From NCBI RefSeq assembly GCF_003122485.1, contig NZ_JRFU01000154.1, positions 1 to 37,390 on the forward strand: a DNA stretch of 37,390 nucleotides, given 5' to 3'. This document shows, piece by piece, positions 1 through 8,319 of the stretch. The stretch comes from Eubacterium ramulus. Lineage in GTDB: Bacteria; Bacillota; Clostridia; Lachnospirales; Lachnospiraceae. The notes beneath the pieces were generated by a model, which was not told the DNA's origin, did no database searches, and saw nothing but the letters and a program-made list of their open reading frames with translations. The first letter of the stretch is position 1; the number at the start of each line of letters is the position of its first letter. Both the position numbers and the translations under genes were made by a program.

Positions 1-1
1 C

Positions 2-1024
2 GAAGATGCTCTGCACATCTTAAAAGAAATGCAGAAGATGAAGGTTCTGACCTATAAGGTGCAACAGGGGCAGGTGTGGATCTGGCTGGACTGGAGCTGT
101 ATTTTCATAAATCCGAAAAAGGAGCTTTCGTCCATGCAGAGATTGTTCTATGCGGAATCAGGATTCATATTATTCCCCATTACAGCAATTTCAAAGTTAT
201 TACGATTGGATGAGCCGGACAGACACTTGAGCCCGATGGATATGTTCCTGGACCTGTGGTTTCATGGAACCGTGTGTGATCCCTATACGGCAGGTAGTGT
301 ATTAATGCCGGTAGTACACTTGGAACTGAACCAAAAAGTGTACAAGGAATGTATGGAAAATGAAAAGATCTTAGATCCCAGAGTGCATCTGGATGATCTG
401 GCGGTGCGCTGGAACTGCTCTAAGTCTACGGTGTCGCGAAGACTTGGCACTTTTGTGTCGGATGGCTTACTGGGCATCTATGAGACACATCCCGCATGTC
501 TGGAATCACAGGGCATGCTGCTTGTGTTGCCCGGATATTGCAGCCGGCATTTTTCCAGACGGGGGAATGTGGTACAAGATCCGGTTCTGCCTGATCCGGA
601 AACGGCAATCCTTGCGGTGGAGATCGCAAAACACGATATCTGGGATGAGCAGCACCTTCCGGAGCATATCAGGCGTTTTGCCCGGACAGCACATTTTAAA
701 GGGAATGGGCAGAAACTTACACCAATGAATCCGTTCTACCCATATCTGGATGATCTGGGACAGGATATGGAGCAGGCAGCAGGCGGAAGGAATCAGAGTG
801 AACCAGTTACAGAGGAAGCTATGGGAAATGCGCCCCATGAAAATACGGAAACCTTCAGAACGGTGGCGGGAAGAAACCATTGGCAGCAGGCACGTTTCCT
901 GTTTTGGTTAGAGTCGGGGGAGAACGGGGCAGAGTTTTTCTGCGTTCCGGTTCGGACGGTCTGGAAGCAGTGGTATAAACCTATGTGCAGAGCCTATGAG
1001 GGCTGTGGACCGCCAGAGGTATGA
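2..1024 (+). CDS. Winged-helix DNA-binding protein, 5' end outside the window
   Basis: The reading frame is open to the left edge, with no stop before the first ATG at 29, so the gene very probably starts upstream. About 340 residues are visible. Near residues 120-145 (counting from the ATG at 29) is a helix-turn-helix of winged type, LDDLAVRWNCSKSTVSRRLG, followed by a DGLL wing-like turn. The remainder is not recognisable, with a polar Gln/Glu-rich linker near residue 255 and a Trp-rich C-terminus. In elements of this kind such proteins can be replication initiators or regulators, but the sequence does not decide. It lies upstream of the surface protein and PrgI-VirB4 block in the same orientation. 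Certain: it is coding and contains an HTH. Inferred: it belongs to the element. Confidence 0.7.
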   Translation, partial: EDALHILKEMQKMKVLTYKVQQGQVWIWLDWSCIFINPKKELSSMQRLFYAESGFILFPITAISKLLRLDEPDRHLSPMDMFLDLWFHGTVCDPYTAGSVLMPVVHLELNQKVYKECMENEKILDPRVHLDDLAVRWNCSKSTVSRRLGTFVSDGLLGIYETHPACLESQGMLLVLPGYCSRHFSRRGNVVQDPVLPDPETAILAVEIAKHDIWDEQHLPEHIRRFARTAHFKGNGQKLTPMNPFYPYLDDLGQDMEQAAGGRNQSEPVTEEAMGNAPHENTETFRTVAGRNHWQQARFLFWLESGENGAEFFCVPVRTVWKQWYKPMCRAYEGCGPPEV

Positions 1025-1183
1025 TTGCAGGATTGTCGGATTTGGTTTCAGGAATGATCTGAATGAAAGAAAAGGAATCGATTGGAAAATCAAGGCATTT
1101 TGTGATCAGAAAATTCCAGATATTTCTTTAGTGGCTTTGGAAGGAGACAAAAAAAGGTACGGTTATGGCTGTGATACGTTCTA

Positions 1184-1214
1184 TTGTCTCCTGACAGAAT
1201 AGCATAACGTAAAT
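1184..1214 (+). promoter_or_regulatory. Weak copy of the element promoter motif
   Basis: TTGTCTC (1184-1190), 17 bp, then CGTAAAT (1208-1214) followed by AAATA. This is a diverged copy of the motif found upstream of eight other element genes. It sits about 90 bp before the ATG at 1305. The CGTAAAT departs from CGTATAT, so this is the least certain member. Confidence 0.35.
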
Positions 1215-1304
1215 AAATACCACTGTGTAGATGTCTGGATTTTTTGGTTACAGGAAAAACACCATGTCACAAACGGCATGGATGGACAGGAAGGAAGAGG
1301 ATAC

Positions 1305-2324
1305 ATGAGAAAATTATGTGAGATGAGTCTGCTCATTTTGGCACTACTGTTCCCGTTTCCGGTATTTGCTGCCGGGCAGGAAAAAGTGATGGGAACAGTG
1401 CAAATTCAGTGCTTTGTGGATCTGTCGTTGGACGGGCAGACGATGGAACTGGTGTTTGAAGAACAGGATACGGGGGAAGAGGTAACCGTAGCAAGCAGGG
1501 AGTATAAAAACCATGCCATTACCGCACAGATGCCGGTTGGGACTTACCGGCTGTCTGCTATCCGGTTTAACGACAACCTGTATTTTGACTACCGTTATTC
1601 GTGCTCCCCGGAGACATTTTCGGTGACTGGAGAAGAACAGACAGAGCCGGTATATGTGTTTGCTGTCGGCCGGTCAGAAGCACCGAAAGCAGTCACCAGT
1701 AAGATTGTGTTTTCCGGACAGGAGAAATTTTCCGGAACGGTGCAGATCACGCTGCATGCGGTACTGGATGTGTATTATGGTGATACGGTGACTTACCGGC
1801 AGGAGGATTATACCGTAACCTCTGTGGGAGCGTCAGAAAAGACGGTTGATCTGGATGCTGGAACCTATGAGATCACAGAGATCAATGCATACGATGAGAA
1901 GCAGGAGCCGGTCACTGTCTATTACCCAAAGTATTTTACGGTTGACCGAAATGCCATGCAGAAGCCGGAGATCGCGTTACTGGTTGGAGAACAGGATACC
2001 GCCGGAACGGAGCTGGTCTGCAAAGCGGCACAGGAGATGGATGCATACCGGTATGTGGCAAACCAGAAAATGGAACTGCCCTATGAAGCGGTTACGGGAC
2101 AGACGGATGTGATCGACCAGATTCTGGCATCTTCCGGGGGAACACAGGAATCGGACAAAAAAGCAGAAACATCCGAGCAGACCAGGACAGAAGAAAGTGG
2201 GGATGCGATGAAAGATATTGTTCCGGAAAAACAGGTCACCAGAAAGTGGCTGCTCCCTGCCGGGATTGGCATGGCCTGTGCCGTTTGCCTGGTGCTTGTG
2301 AGAAAACGAAGTTTCCGATCCTGA
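1305..2324 (+). CDS. Secreted, C-terminally membrane-anchored surface protein
   Basis: About 339 residues. The ATG at 1305 is chosen over an in-frame ATG at 1278 because GGAAGAGG lies just before it and it directly begins a signal peptide (MRKLCEMSLLILALLF... cut near VFAAG). The extracellular part is beta-rich and acidic, with two similar stretches of the type GTVQI...VGTYRL / GTVQI...AGTYEI, suggesting two tandem Ig-like or Cna-B-like domains. A low-complexity Glu/Ser/Thr linker precedes a C-terminal hydrophobic segment (WLLPAGIGMACAVCLVLV) and a basic RKR tail. There is no LPxTG motif, so it is probably held by the transmembrane helix rather than by sortase. The gene just precedes the PrgI-VirB4 operon, whose promoter overlaps its 3' end. 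It may be a surface component of the transfer apparatus; the exact function is unknown. Confidence 0.75.
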   Translation: MRKLCEMSLLILALLFPFPVFAAGQEKVMGTVQIQCFVDLSLDGQTMELVFEEQDTGEEVTVASREYKNHAITAQMPVGTYRLSAIRFNDNLYFDYRYSCSPETFSVTGEEQTEPVYVFAVGRSEAPKAVTSKIVFSGQEKFSGTVQITLHAVLDVYYGDTVTYRQEDYTVTSVGASEKTVDLDAGTYEITEINAYDEKQEPVTVYYPKYFTVDRNAMQKPEIALLVGEQDTAGTELVCKAAQEMDAYRYVANQKMELPYEAVTGQTDVIDQILASSGGTQESDKKAETSEQTRTEESGDAMKDIVPEKQVTRKWLLPAGIGMACAVCLVLVRKRSFRS

Positions 2325-2339
2325 CGTTTTGACGTATAT
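2309..2339 (+). promoter_or_regulatory. Element promoter motif before the PrgI-VirB4 operon
   Basis: AAGTTTC (2309-2315), exactly 17 bp, CGTATAT (2333-2339). It overlaps the stop codon of the upstream gene and precedes the PrgI start by about 100 bp. The leader holds a hairpin (AAAAGCGG 2388-2395 with CCGCTTTT 2411-2418) that could act as an attenuator or protect the message. Confidence 0.6.
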
Positions 2340-2439
2340 CTTTCTATGTGATCGCAAGGCATGCGATTACTGTACTTTCCATTTTTCAAAAGCGGTGAGA
2401 TTGATTCTTGCCGCTTTTACCACAGGAAGGAGGAATACG

Positions 2440-2847
2440 TTGAAACAATATATGATTCCCTACAATTTTGCGAAGGAAGGATATGTGTATGGAAAAATCA
2501 CCTGGAGCAGCATGGTACAAGCCATCATCCTGGTCGGCGCAGCGGGAAGCGTGATCTTCCGATTGCTGCCGTTCCCGTTTAAGGTACGGATGTATCTTGC
2601 CATTTTTATCCTGCTCCCATTGGCGGTGCTGGCGCTAAAAGGCATCCATGAGTTGAGCCTGTTTTCGTTTTTGCAGGATTTTTTTCAGACGGTGAAAGAC
2701 CGGGGCTTGTATGAGGCACCGGGCAGCAGCGTCAAGATCCATCGGGAACAGCTCCTGGTACGCAAGGAATACCAGAAAATGCAGCGGGAGAAGGCAAAAG
2801 CACGCCGGATGAAAAAAAGTGGCTGCAGAAAGGGCAGACACAGATGA
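2440..2847 (+). CDS. prgI: PrgI family (VirB3-like) conjugation membrane protein
   Basis: 135 residues from a TTG start at 2440. This start is supported by AGGAAGGAGG at 2424-2433 and by the conserved-looking MKQYMIPYNFAKEGYVYGKI opening; longer in-frame starts lack a ribosome site. Two adjacent membrane helices (about residues 24-62, VQAIILVGAAG... and MYLAIFILLPLAVLAL) are followed by a basic cytoplasmic tail rich in Lys/Arg/Gln. Small two-helix proteins immediately before VirB4 are the PrgI/VirB3 signature in Gram-positive type IV secretion systems, where they dock VirB4 at the membrane. Its stop overlaps the VirB4 ATG (ATGA), indicating translational coupling. Confidence 0.85.
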   Translation: MKQYMIPYNFAKEGYVYGKITWSSMVQAIILVGAAGSVIFRLLPFPFKVRMYLAIFILLPLAVLALKGIHELSLFSFLQDFFQTVKDRGLYEAPGSSVKIHREQLLVRKEYQKMQREKAKARRMKKSGCRKGRHR

Positions 2848-5507
2848 AAATGAAACAGTTACGGCACGAGAAAAAAATCTATCGGGAACTGGAACGTATG
2901 CGAAAAAGCCGGACGTTTGAGAGCAGTACCGATAGGACAGGGCAGGAGCCAGATGATTTTTTGAATATGAGTGCGGCACAGCGTCTGCGGATGATCCATG
3001 CAGAAAAAATGTCCGTACCGAAAGCAGAAAGAAAGACACCGGATGCAAAGGCAGACCAGTTACCACTTCCGACAACGCTGGCGGTTGATTTCCTGCCGAT
3101 CAAGAAGATTAAAAACGGGACCATTTATACGGACGATGGGCGGTATGTGAAAGTTCTGGAAGTCTTACCAATCAACTTTTTGTTAAAGAGCAGGGAAGAA
3201 CAGGAACAGGTAATCTACGATTTTGAGAAATTCTTGCGGATCGCACCGGATAATTTCCAGATCAAGGTGTTGGCAAAAAAGACGGATATTTCCAGTTACT
3301 TACAACGTCTGAATGAAAATATCGCATGTGAGCCGGATGAAAAGTGCAGAGCCATGATGGAGGACAGCAGGAAGCTGCTCATTGACCTGGGACAAAATGA
3401 AGCAATCTCCAGACGGTTTTTCCTTGCATTTGAGGCATCAAAGCAGGAACTTCGGATGCAGACCGAGGAAGAAATAGAGCGGGTGCTGTGCCGGATGCGT
3501 GACCGGGTGTTGACCTATTTGCAAAACTGCGGGAACCGGGTGGCAATCCTTGGGAGCACGACAGAGGAAACCGCAAAGATTTTTTTCGACCTGCTCAACC
3601 GGACAAGGAACAGTTCCGTTGATTTTCCTAAACGGGTGTCCGATGTGTACCGGTATTATGATCTGAATTATGGGGAAGCAGGGACAAAACAGATCCCGGT
3701 GAAAGAATATGTTACCCCGAAGCGGCTGGATTTTAGGCACAGTGACTACCTGCAGATGGACGATACCTACTATCAGACCTATTATGTGCGCGCGGATTCC
3801 ATCCCGGCACATGTAGGGGCTGGCTGGACCGCCTGTATCATCAATGCCGGGGACGGGGTGGATGTAGATCTGTTTGCGGAGAAAAAAGACAGAAGCAGAT
3901 ACATTGAGCGGATCGGACGGCGCCTGCGCTGGAAAGGCTCCAGCATCAAGGGGATGGACCAGTCTACGGCAGAATATGACGAATTAAGCGACCGCATTGC
4001 TTCCGGGTACTACCTGAAAAATGGCTTATCGGGTGGAGCCAACACCAATGATTTTTACTATTTTGCGCTGATCGTTACGATTTCGGCACCTTCCCTGGAA
4101 GCGATGCGCCAAAAGGCACAGGCATACATCGATTACCTGAAATCCATGGAAATTTTACTATCCCCCTGTGACTATGAGCAGGTGCGGGCATTCCATTCCT
4201 ATCTGCCGCTGGCGCGCTGTGACCGGAAGATCTTTTCCCGCGCAAAACGGAACATCTTAACAGAAGGTCTGGCAGCATGTTACCCGTTTTCAAGTTATGA
4301 AATGAGTGATCCGGATGGCATCATTCTTGGGAGCAATGAGCTGAATGGCTCCCTATGCATGGCTGACTTTTTTAATACCTCCAGTTATAAGAATGCCAAT
4401 ATTGCGATCATGGGAACCAGCGGAGCCGGAAAGACGTATACGATCCAGCTTCTTGCCAAACGGTTCCGGGAGAAGAAGATCCAGACGTTTATCATTGCTC
4501 CGGATAAAGGACATGAATATAAAAGGCTCTGCGACAATATGAATGGCACCTATGTCAAATTTTCCCCAGGCGGGTCCGCCTGCATCAATGTTATGGAGAT
4601 CCGGAAAAAAGATGATTCTGCAAACCATGTGATCGATGGAGCCGGAAGGGAAGCATCGGAGCTTGCCCTTAAAATACAGAGCCTGCATGTGTTCTTTTCC
4701 CTGCTGATCCCGACCATGACGGCAGAGGAAGATCAGATCCTGGATGAAGCACTGATCCTGACCTACGAAAAATACGGCATTATCCATGACAATGCATCCC
4801 TTTATGATGTGGCGGCAGGGACATATAAGAAGATGCCGGTACTTTCAGACCTTTACGATGTATTAAAGGAAATGCCGGAGGGCACCAAGCGTCTGTGCCT
4901 GATGCTGAACCGGTTCGTGCATGGTTCGTTTGCATCCTTAAACCAGCAGACCAATATCAGGGAAAGTGAGTACATGGTCTTTGATATTTCGGACATTCAG
5001 GGGGAATTTCTGACCGCGCTGATGTATACGGTATTAGAGTATGTGTATGCGCGTGCGAAGGAGAACCGAACGAAGAAAAAGGCGATCATTGTGGATGAGA
5101 TTTGGGAGCTGATCGGTTCGAAGTCAAATGCCAAGGCAGCGGAGATCGTTCTGGAAATTTTCAAAATCATTCGCGGTTATGGCGGGGCAGCGATTGCCGC
5201 AACACAGGATCTGAACGACTTTTTCTCACTGGAAGATGGAAAATACGGAAAAGGTATCATCAATAACTGCAAAACCAAAATCGTATTAAACCTGGAGCGG
5301 GATGAGGCACAGGCAGTGCAAAAGCTGTTGTCCCTTTCGGCAGAAGAGTATAAAGAGATCCTGCATTTTGAGCGGGGGCATGGACTATTATGTACCGGTG
5401 GGAACAACATCTCGGTCTGGTTCCGTTCAAGTGCACTGGAACACCAACTGATCACGACCGACCGGAAGGACCTGGAGCAGATGTATGTACAGATGGGAGG
5501 AGCGTGA
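2844..5507 (+). CDS. virB4: VirB4/TraE-type conjugation ATPase
   Basis: 887 residues, within the normal size range for VirB4. A basic N-terminal region leads into the VirB4 N-terminal domain (from about residue 75, LPLPTTLAVDFLPIKKIKNG). The C-terminal RecA-like ATPase has Walker A GTSGAGKT near residue 524 and Walker B AIIVDEIWEL near residue 748, followed by an ATQDLNDF sensor motif. VirB4 powers assembly of the type IV channel at the inner face of the membrane and interacts with PrgI/VirB3 and VirD4. It is translationally coupled to PrgI upstream (ATGA) and to the next gene downstream (TGATG). No frameshift or missing catalytic residue is visible, so the motor looks functional. Confidence 0.95.
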   Translation: MKMKQLRHEKKIYRELERMRKSRTFESSTDRTGQEPDDFLNMSAAQRLRMIHAEKMSVPKAERKTPDAKADQLPLPTTLAVDFLPIKKIKNGTIYTDDGRYVKVLEVLPINFLLKSREEQEQVIYDFEKFLRIAPDNFQIKVLAKKTDISSYLQRLNENIACEPDEKCRAMMEDSRKLLIDLGQNEAISRRFFLAFEASKQELRMQTEEEIERVLCRMRDRVLTYLQNCGNRVAILGSTTEETAKIFFDLLNRTRNSSVDFPKRVSDVYRYYDLNYGEAGTKQIPVKEYVTPKRLDFRHSDYLQMDDTYYQTYYVRADSIPAHVGAGWTACIINAGDGVDVDLFAEKKDRSRYIERIGRRLRWKGSSIKGMDQSTAEYDELSDRIASGYYLKNGLSGGANTNDFYYFALIVTISAPSLEAMRQKAQAYIDYLKSMEILLSPCDYEQVRAFHSYLPLARCDRKIFSRAKRNILTEGLAACYPFSSYEMSDPDGIILGSNELNGSLCMADFFNTSSYKNANIAIMGTSGAGKTYTIQLLAKRFREKKIQTFIIAPDKGHEYKRLCDNMNGTYVKFSPGGSACINVMEIRKKDDSANHVIDGAGREASELALKIQSLHVFFSLLIPTMTAEEDQILDEALILTYEKYGIIHDNASLYDVAAGTYKKMPVLSDLYDVLKEMPEGTKRLCLMLNRFVHGSFASLNQQTNIRESEYMVFDISDIQGEFLTALMYTVLEYVYARAKENRTKKKAIIVDEIWELIGSKSNAKAAEIVLEIFKIIRGYGGAAIAATQDLNDFFSLEDGKYGKGIINNCKTKIVLNLERDEAQAVQKLLSLSAEEYKEILHFERGHGLLCTGGNNISVWFRSSALEHQLITTDRKDLEQMYVQMGGA

Positions 5508-6184
5508 TGCAGGCAGCAATAAACCTTCAGGGGGAACAGGTGGAGTTCCAGGAAAGAAAAGAGAAGCATGACTTGCGAAAGGAGATCAACTCCCTACTGG
5601 TTACAGTGGGACGGGTAAGTAAGCGGCAGTTTCTGGAATATTTTGCAGACAATAAGCAGGAGCAGGTCGGCTACCTACTGCATCAGATGGTACAGACAGG
5701 CGAGATCTGTGAGCCGGAGGAAGGAATTTACTTGCAGGATGCGCGGTTTTTGGATGCGACCTATTATAAAACACCGAAGATCCATGGCAGTGAGAATGTC
5801 TATGCTGATATGCAGCAGTATAAAGGACACCTTACACAGCTTCAAAAAAAGCAGCAGGCATTCTGGGTGTTTCTGGATTTTAAGAAGCGGATGCAGGCAC
5901 AGGACCCGGTGGCGATCGACAGCAGGGAGTTCCCATTCATGTTATTGGCATTTTTTGCAGATGGATGTATTTATGAGATTTTAGAAGTCATGGAAGGGGA
6001 GGAATCACAACTTGCCCTTCTTGCAAGTAAAGAACGTTATGAGAGCATTACAGGGCAGGTGCGCCGCATCGTGATCATCGACCGGATGGAGCAGATCGAA
6101 GGACTAAAGCAATATCAGATTCATGGAATTGCCGGATATGTCACAGTGGATGCTGACGGAAAAACATGTTATCAACATCCATAG
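5507..6184 (+). CDS. Conserved transfer-operon protein of unknown function (possibly DUF5697-like)
   Basis: 225 residues. The ATG at 5507 overlaps the VirB4 stop (TGATG) and is preceded by GGGAGG, which settles the start although the frame stays open further upstream. It is soluble, with no signal peptide or membrane helix. The N-terminal 80 residues (DLRKEINSLLVTVGRVSKRQFLEYF...) look like a small winged-helix fold. The C-terminal half has a mixed alpha/beta pattern ending RRIVIIDRMEQIEGL. I recall similar proteins under the DUF5697 label in clostridial ICEs, but could not check this. Coupling to VirB4 points to a job in transfer or its regulation. Confidence 0.75.
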   Translation: MQAAINLQGEQVEFQERKEKHDLRKEINSLLVTVGRVSKRQFLEYFADNKQEQVGYLLHQMVQTGEICEPEEGIYLQDARFLDATYYKTPKIHGSENVYADMQQYKGHLTQLQKKQQAFWVFLDFKKRMQAQDPVAIDSREFPFMLLAFFADGCIYEILEVMEGEESQLALLASKERYESITGQVRRIVIIDRMEQIEGLKQYQIHGIAGYVTVDADGKTCYQHP

Positions 6185-6190
6185 AAAAAA

Positions 6191-6231
6191 TAATTACAGA
6201 ACAATTATAAAATACTTATTGTGTAATTACA
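6191..6231. promoter_or_regulatory. ATTACA-type operator-like repeats
   Basis: TAATTACAGAACAATTATAA (6191-6210) plus the perfect palindrome TGTAATTACA (6222-6231). Related sites occur at 7016-7037, 18387-18410, 24003-24044 and 28969-28980. They lie just upstream of the broken regulator, as an autoregulatory operator would. Confidence 0.4.
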
Positions 6232-6246
6232 TAGAAAGAGTTTGCG

Positions 6247-7005
6247 GTGGCAAAGTCCACAATGAGCCGGCATCTGGCAGTGTTAAAGCAGATGGATATC
6301 ATAAAAGATGAGGGGAAACTGACACTGACGGATCAAGGGAAAGAACTGGCAAAACGATATGAGGAAGAGAGCGTACTGCTTCAGAAATGGTTTGGGCAAT
6401 ACTTGCCGGAGTGTTCCGAACAGGATAAACATGACAGCGCCCAAAACATGGTAGTGGCATTGACACCTGACTTTAAGGCGAAAATGTTGGAAAAAATAGC
6501 GGATATGGTACAGAAAAACAGTATGTACGACCAGATCGACAGCAGGGGTACTCTGTAATTTAAGGATATCGTGGAATATATGGTGCTTGGAGATTATCCG
6601 GTTGCGTTTGTCATCCAGAAAACGGAACAATCAAAGGATGATAGTCCGTTTTCCATGGCAGACCGGGGATTTGAGCATCCGGCTGTTTTGAACGTGAGCC
6701 AGGACGGAACGGGTGTATTGACTTTAAAGCCGGTAACGATAGAGCGGCGCAATCTGATGGAAAAGATTCTTTATTCCGGAAAGCTGATGAAGTTGGAGTA
6801 TGAGACAAAATCAGATGTATTTGTCCCGGCAGAAGGAGAAGATGGTCGTTATGAAATACCGGCAGATGCGCTGCAGTATACTTATCATAAAGAGGAACGG
6901 CAGATGATCGGCAGTGTGAAGCTGAAAATGTATGCGCCACTGGCGAATAAGCAGTTGCATGTAAGAACGGCAGCTCTTAGTATCTTGATGCATGGATTCT
7001 GGTAA
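6247..7005 (+). pseudogene. Broken DtxR-like winged-helix regulator
   Basis: One reading frame is interrupted by TAA at 6556-6558. The first part (from a GTG at 6247) begins in the middle of a helix-turn-helix (VAKSTMSRHLAVLKQMDII), with stops TAA (6208-6210) and TAG (6232-6234) just upstream, so the first HTH helix is missing. It continues through LTDQGKELAKRYEEE and a helical segment reminiscent of the DtxR/MntR dimerisation region. After the stop, the same frame resumes with FKDIVEYMVLGDYPVAFVIQ and runs 144 residues to 7005. This second part is beta-rich and recalls an accessory C-terminal domain, but I cannot name it. The lost N-terminus plus in-frame stop argue for decay. Alternatively these are two short genes with GTG starts (6247 and 6571), though neither has a good ribosome site. 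Confidence 0.6.
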
Positions 7006-7015
7006 AAGTGAAGAA

Positions 7016-7037
7016 TAATTACAGAGTGATTATAATG
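7016..7037. promoter_or_regulatory. ATTACA-type operator-like site
   Basis: TAATTACAGAGTGATTATAA followed by TGTAAG. It resembles the site at 6191-6210, so the pair flanks the broken regulator. A terminator follows immediately. Confidence 0.35.
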
Positions 7038-7046
7038 TAAGTAGAG

Positions 7047-7080
7047 GAATGTATGATTGATAATTGTACATTCCTTTTTG
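7047..7080 (+). terminator. Rho-independent terminator
   Basis: Stem AGGAATGTA / TACATTCCT followed by TTTTTG. It closes the transfer operon and pseudogene block before the AT-rich island. Confidence 0.7.
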
Positions 7081-7158
7081 CATAGTTTATTTTTGATGTA
7101 GGTTTATTGTGATGACTTATATATTATAAAGAAATATTCAATAAGATGAAAATTATCG

Positions 7159-7187
7159 TTGATTGATTAGTATAAAAAAAGTATAAT
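7159..7187 (+). promoter_or_regulatory. Sigma-A promoter of the AT-rich cargo operon
   Basis: TTGATT (7159-7164), 17 bp, TATAAT (7182-7187). It lies about 32 bp before the ATG at 7220. This is a housekeeping-type promoter, unlike the CGTATAT motif used by the transfer genes, consistent with constitutive cargo expression. Confidence 0.7.
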
Positions 7188-7219
7188 ATTTTTATAAGAG
7201 TATTGGAAGGTGATAAAAG

Positions 7220-7432
7220 ATGGGTATTAAAATTGGAAATAATAATACAATTAAAAATTCAAATATTGCAGAAACGATAAATAATAATTCGCCCCAAAAG
7301 TCGAATAGTAAGAAAACATTGTATGAAAAACATCCAGTAATATGTAGCTTTTTAATTTCATTAGGAGCTGGTATAGTCCTATTGTTCCATTTTTGGGATA
7401 ATATAATTAGTTGGATAGAGGGGTGGTTTTAA
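7220..7432 (+). CDS. Small single-helix membrane protein with an IGNNNxIKNSxI motif
   Basis: 70 residues, with GGAAGGTGAT before the ATG. The N-terminus (GIKIGNNNTIKNSNIAETIN) is rich in Asn/Ile in a beta-like repeat pattern. A basic linker (NSKKTLYEKHP) and one membrane helix follow (about residues 44-61, VICSFLISLGAGIVLLFHFW). Its stop overlaps the start of the AbiTii gene (TAATG), so the two are translationally coupled. The same Asn-rich motif recurs at the C-terminus of that downstream protein, suggesting that the proteins bind each other or a common partner through it. Function is unknown. A membrane-acting partner or anchor of an abortive-infection system is a reasonable inference. Confidence 0.7.
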   Translation: MGIKIGNNNTIKNSNIAETINNNSPQKSNSKKTLYEKHPVICSFLISLGAGIVLLFHFWDNIISWIEGWF

Positions 7433-8130
7433 TGGCGAAAAGTAAAATAATTAAAGATCTTGCCAATGGGGCTATTGATACGCAAACAGCACTAAAAAGA
7501 ACAAAGGTACTTTTGCAGGACTTGGATAATGAGGAAGTTCTTAAATGGATAAATTGTGAAATAGAAGGATATACAAAAGATGATGAAGTTCCGGAATACA
7601 GAAAAATAGGTGGGCAATTATATGGTTCGTATTTTAAAGGTTCTATGGCTGCGCATATGATATATAAGCATGTGCCACTACCATTAGGAGATATGCCTGA
7701 TGAAACGAAAAAATCTATTTTGATTACTGATATAACACAAGGAATTCAAGCGTTAAAATGTATGGTGGCTGATAATGGTGAGGAGAAATTTTTAGCACGA
7801 GGTATTTCGGCTGACTTTTATCCATATATAGCTATGTGTAATAATGATTTACATATGATAATTACATCGGCAAGTGTAGAATTGAATATGCCACAGATTT
7901 TAAATATTTTTTCCAAAGTTGAAAGTATTCTATTAGATATTCTATGTTATCTTGAAAAAGAGTTTGGAAATTTAGACGAATTAGACATAGATACGGACAG
8001 TAAAAATGAGGAAGAACTAAATGAGATAATAAAGCATATTCAAGTGATAATATACAACGATCGTAGTGTGTCTATTGGGGATAATAATAAGATAAAAGAT
8101 TCAACAATTTCCTCAACAATAAATGAATGA
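7432..8130 (+). CDS. AbiTii-domain protein (putative abortive-infection/defence)
   Basis: 232 residues. The ATG at 7432 follows GAGGGGTGG and overlaps the previous stop. The first ~95 residues match my knowledge of the AbiTii domain: IIKDLANGAIDTQTALKRTK, then LLQDLDNEEVLKWINCEIEG and a YRKIGGQLYG strand. This domain is found in candidate phage-defence proteins. The central part is helical. The last ~22 residues (SVSIGDNNKIKDSTISSTIN) repeat the Asn-rich motif found at the N-terminus of the upstream 70-residue membrane protein. Base composition is much more AT-rich than the flanking transfer genes, a sign of separate acquisition. No nuclease motif is visible, and the toxic activity of the family is not established from this sequence. 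Confidence 0.75.
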   Translation: MAKSKIIKDLANGAIDTQTALKRTKVLLQDLDNEEVLKWINCEIEGYTKDDEVPEYRKIGGQLYGSYFKGSMAAHMIYKHVPLPLGDMPDETKKSILITDITQGIQALKCMVADNGEEKFLARGISADFYPYIAMCNNDLHMIITSASVELNMPQILNIFSKVESILLDILCYLEKEFGNLDELDIDTDSKNEEELNEIIKHIQVIIYNDRSVSIGDNNKIKDSTISSTINE

Positions 8131-8141
8131 ATAGGCTGATG

Positions 8142-8179
8142 AGAATACTTTGTGAATAGGCAAAGTATTCTTTTTTTTT
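8142..8179 (+). terminator. Strong Rho-independent terminator
   Basis: Perfect 11-bp stem AGAATACTTTG / CAAAGTATTCT followed by nine T. It ends the AbiTii operon and separates it from the next gene. Confidence 0.85.
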
Positions 8180-8319
8180 GTGAATAGTGAAAAAATTGTT
8201 AAAGTAATTAAGAAACCAGATGTATAACCTGAAAAATAGAAATATTGTAAGATGGGGACTTCAGAAATTAAATTTGTGTAGATATGGTGTAAGATGAATG
8301 TTTAGCGAGGATATTAAAG

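Noticed and set aside
996-1202. 68-codon frame overlapping the end of the first gene
   Set aside because: No ribosome site, odd composition and no recognisable domain; more likely non-coding.
4353-4787. 144-codon reverse-strand frame within virB4
   Set aside because: Lies entirely opposite the conserved VirB4 ATPase core and has no ribosome site.
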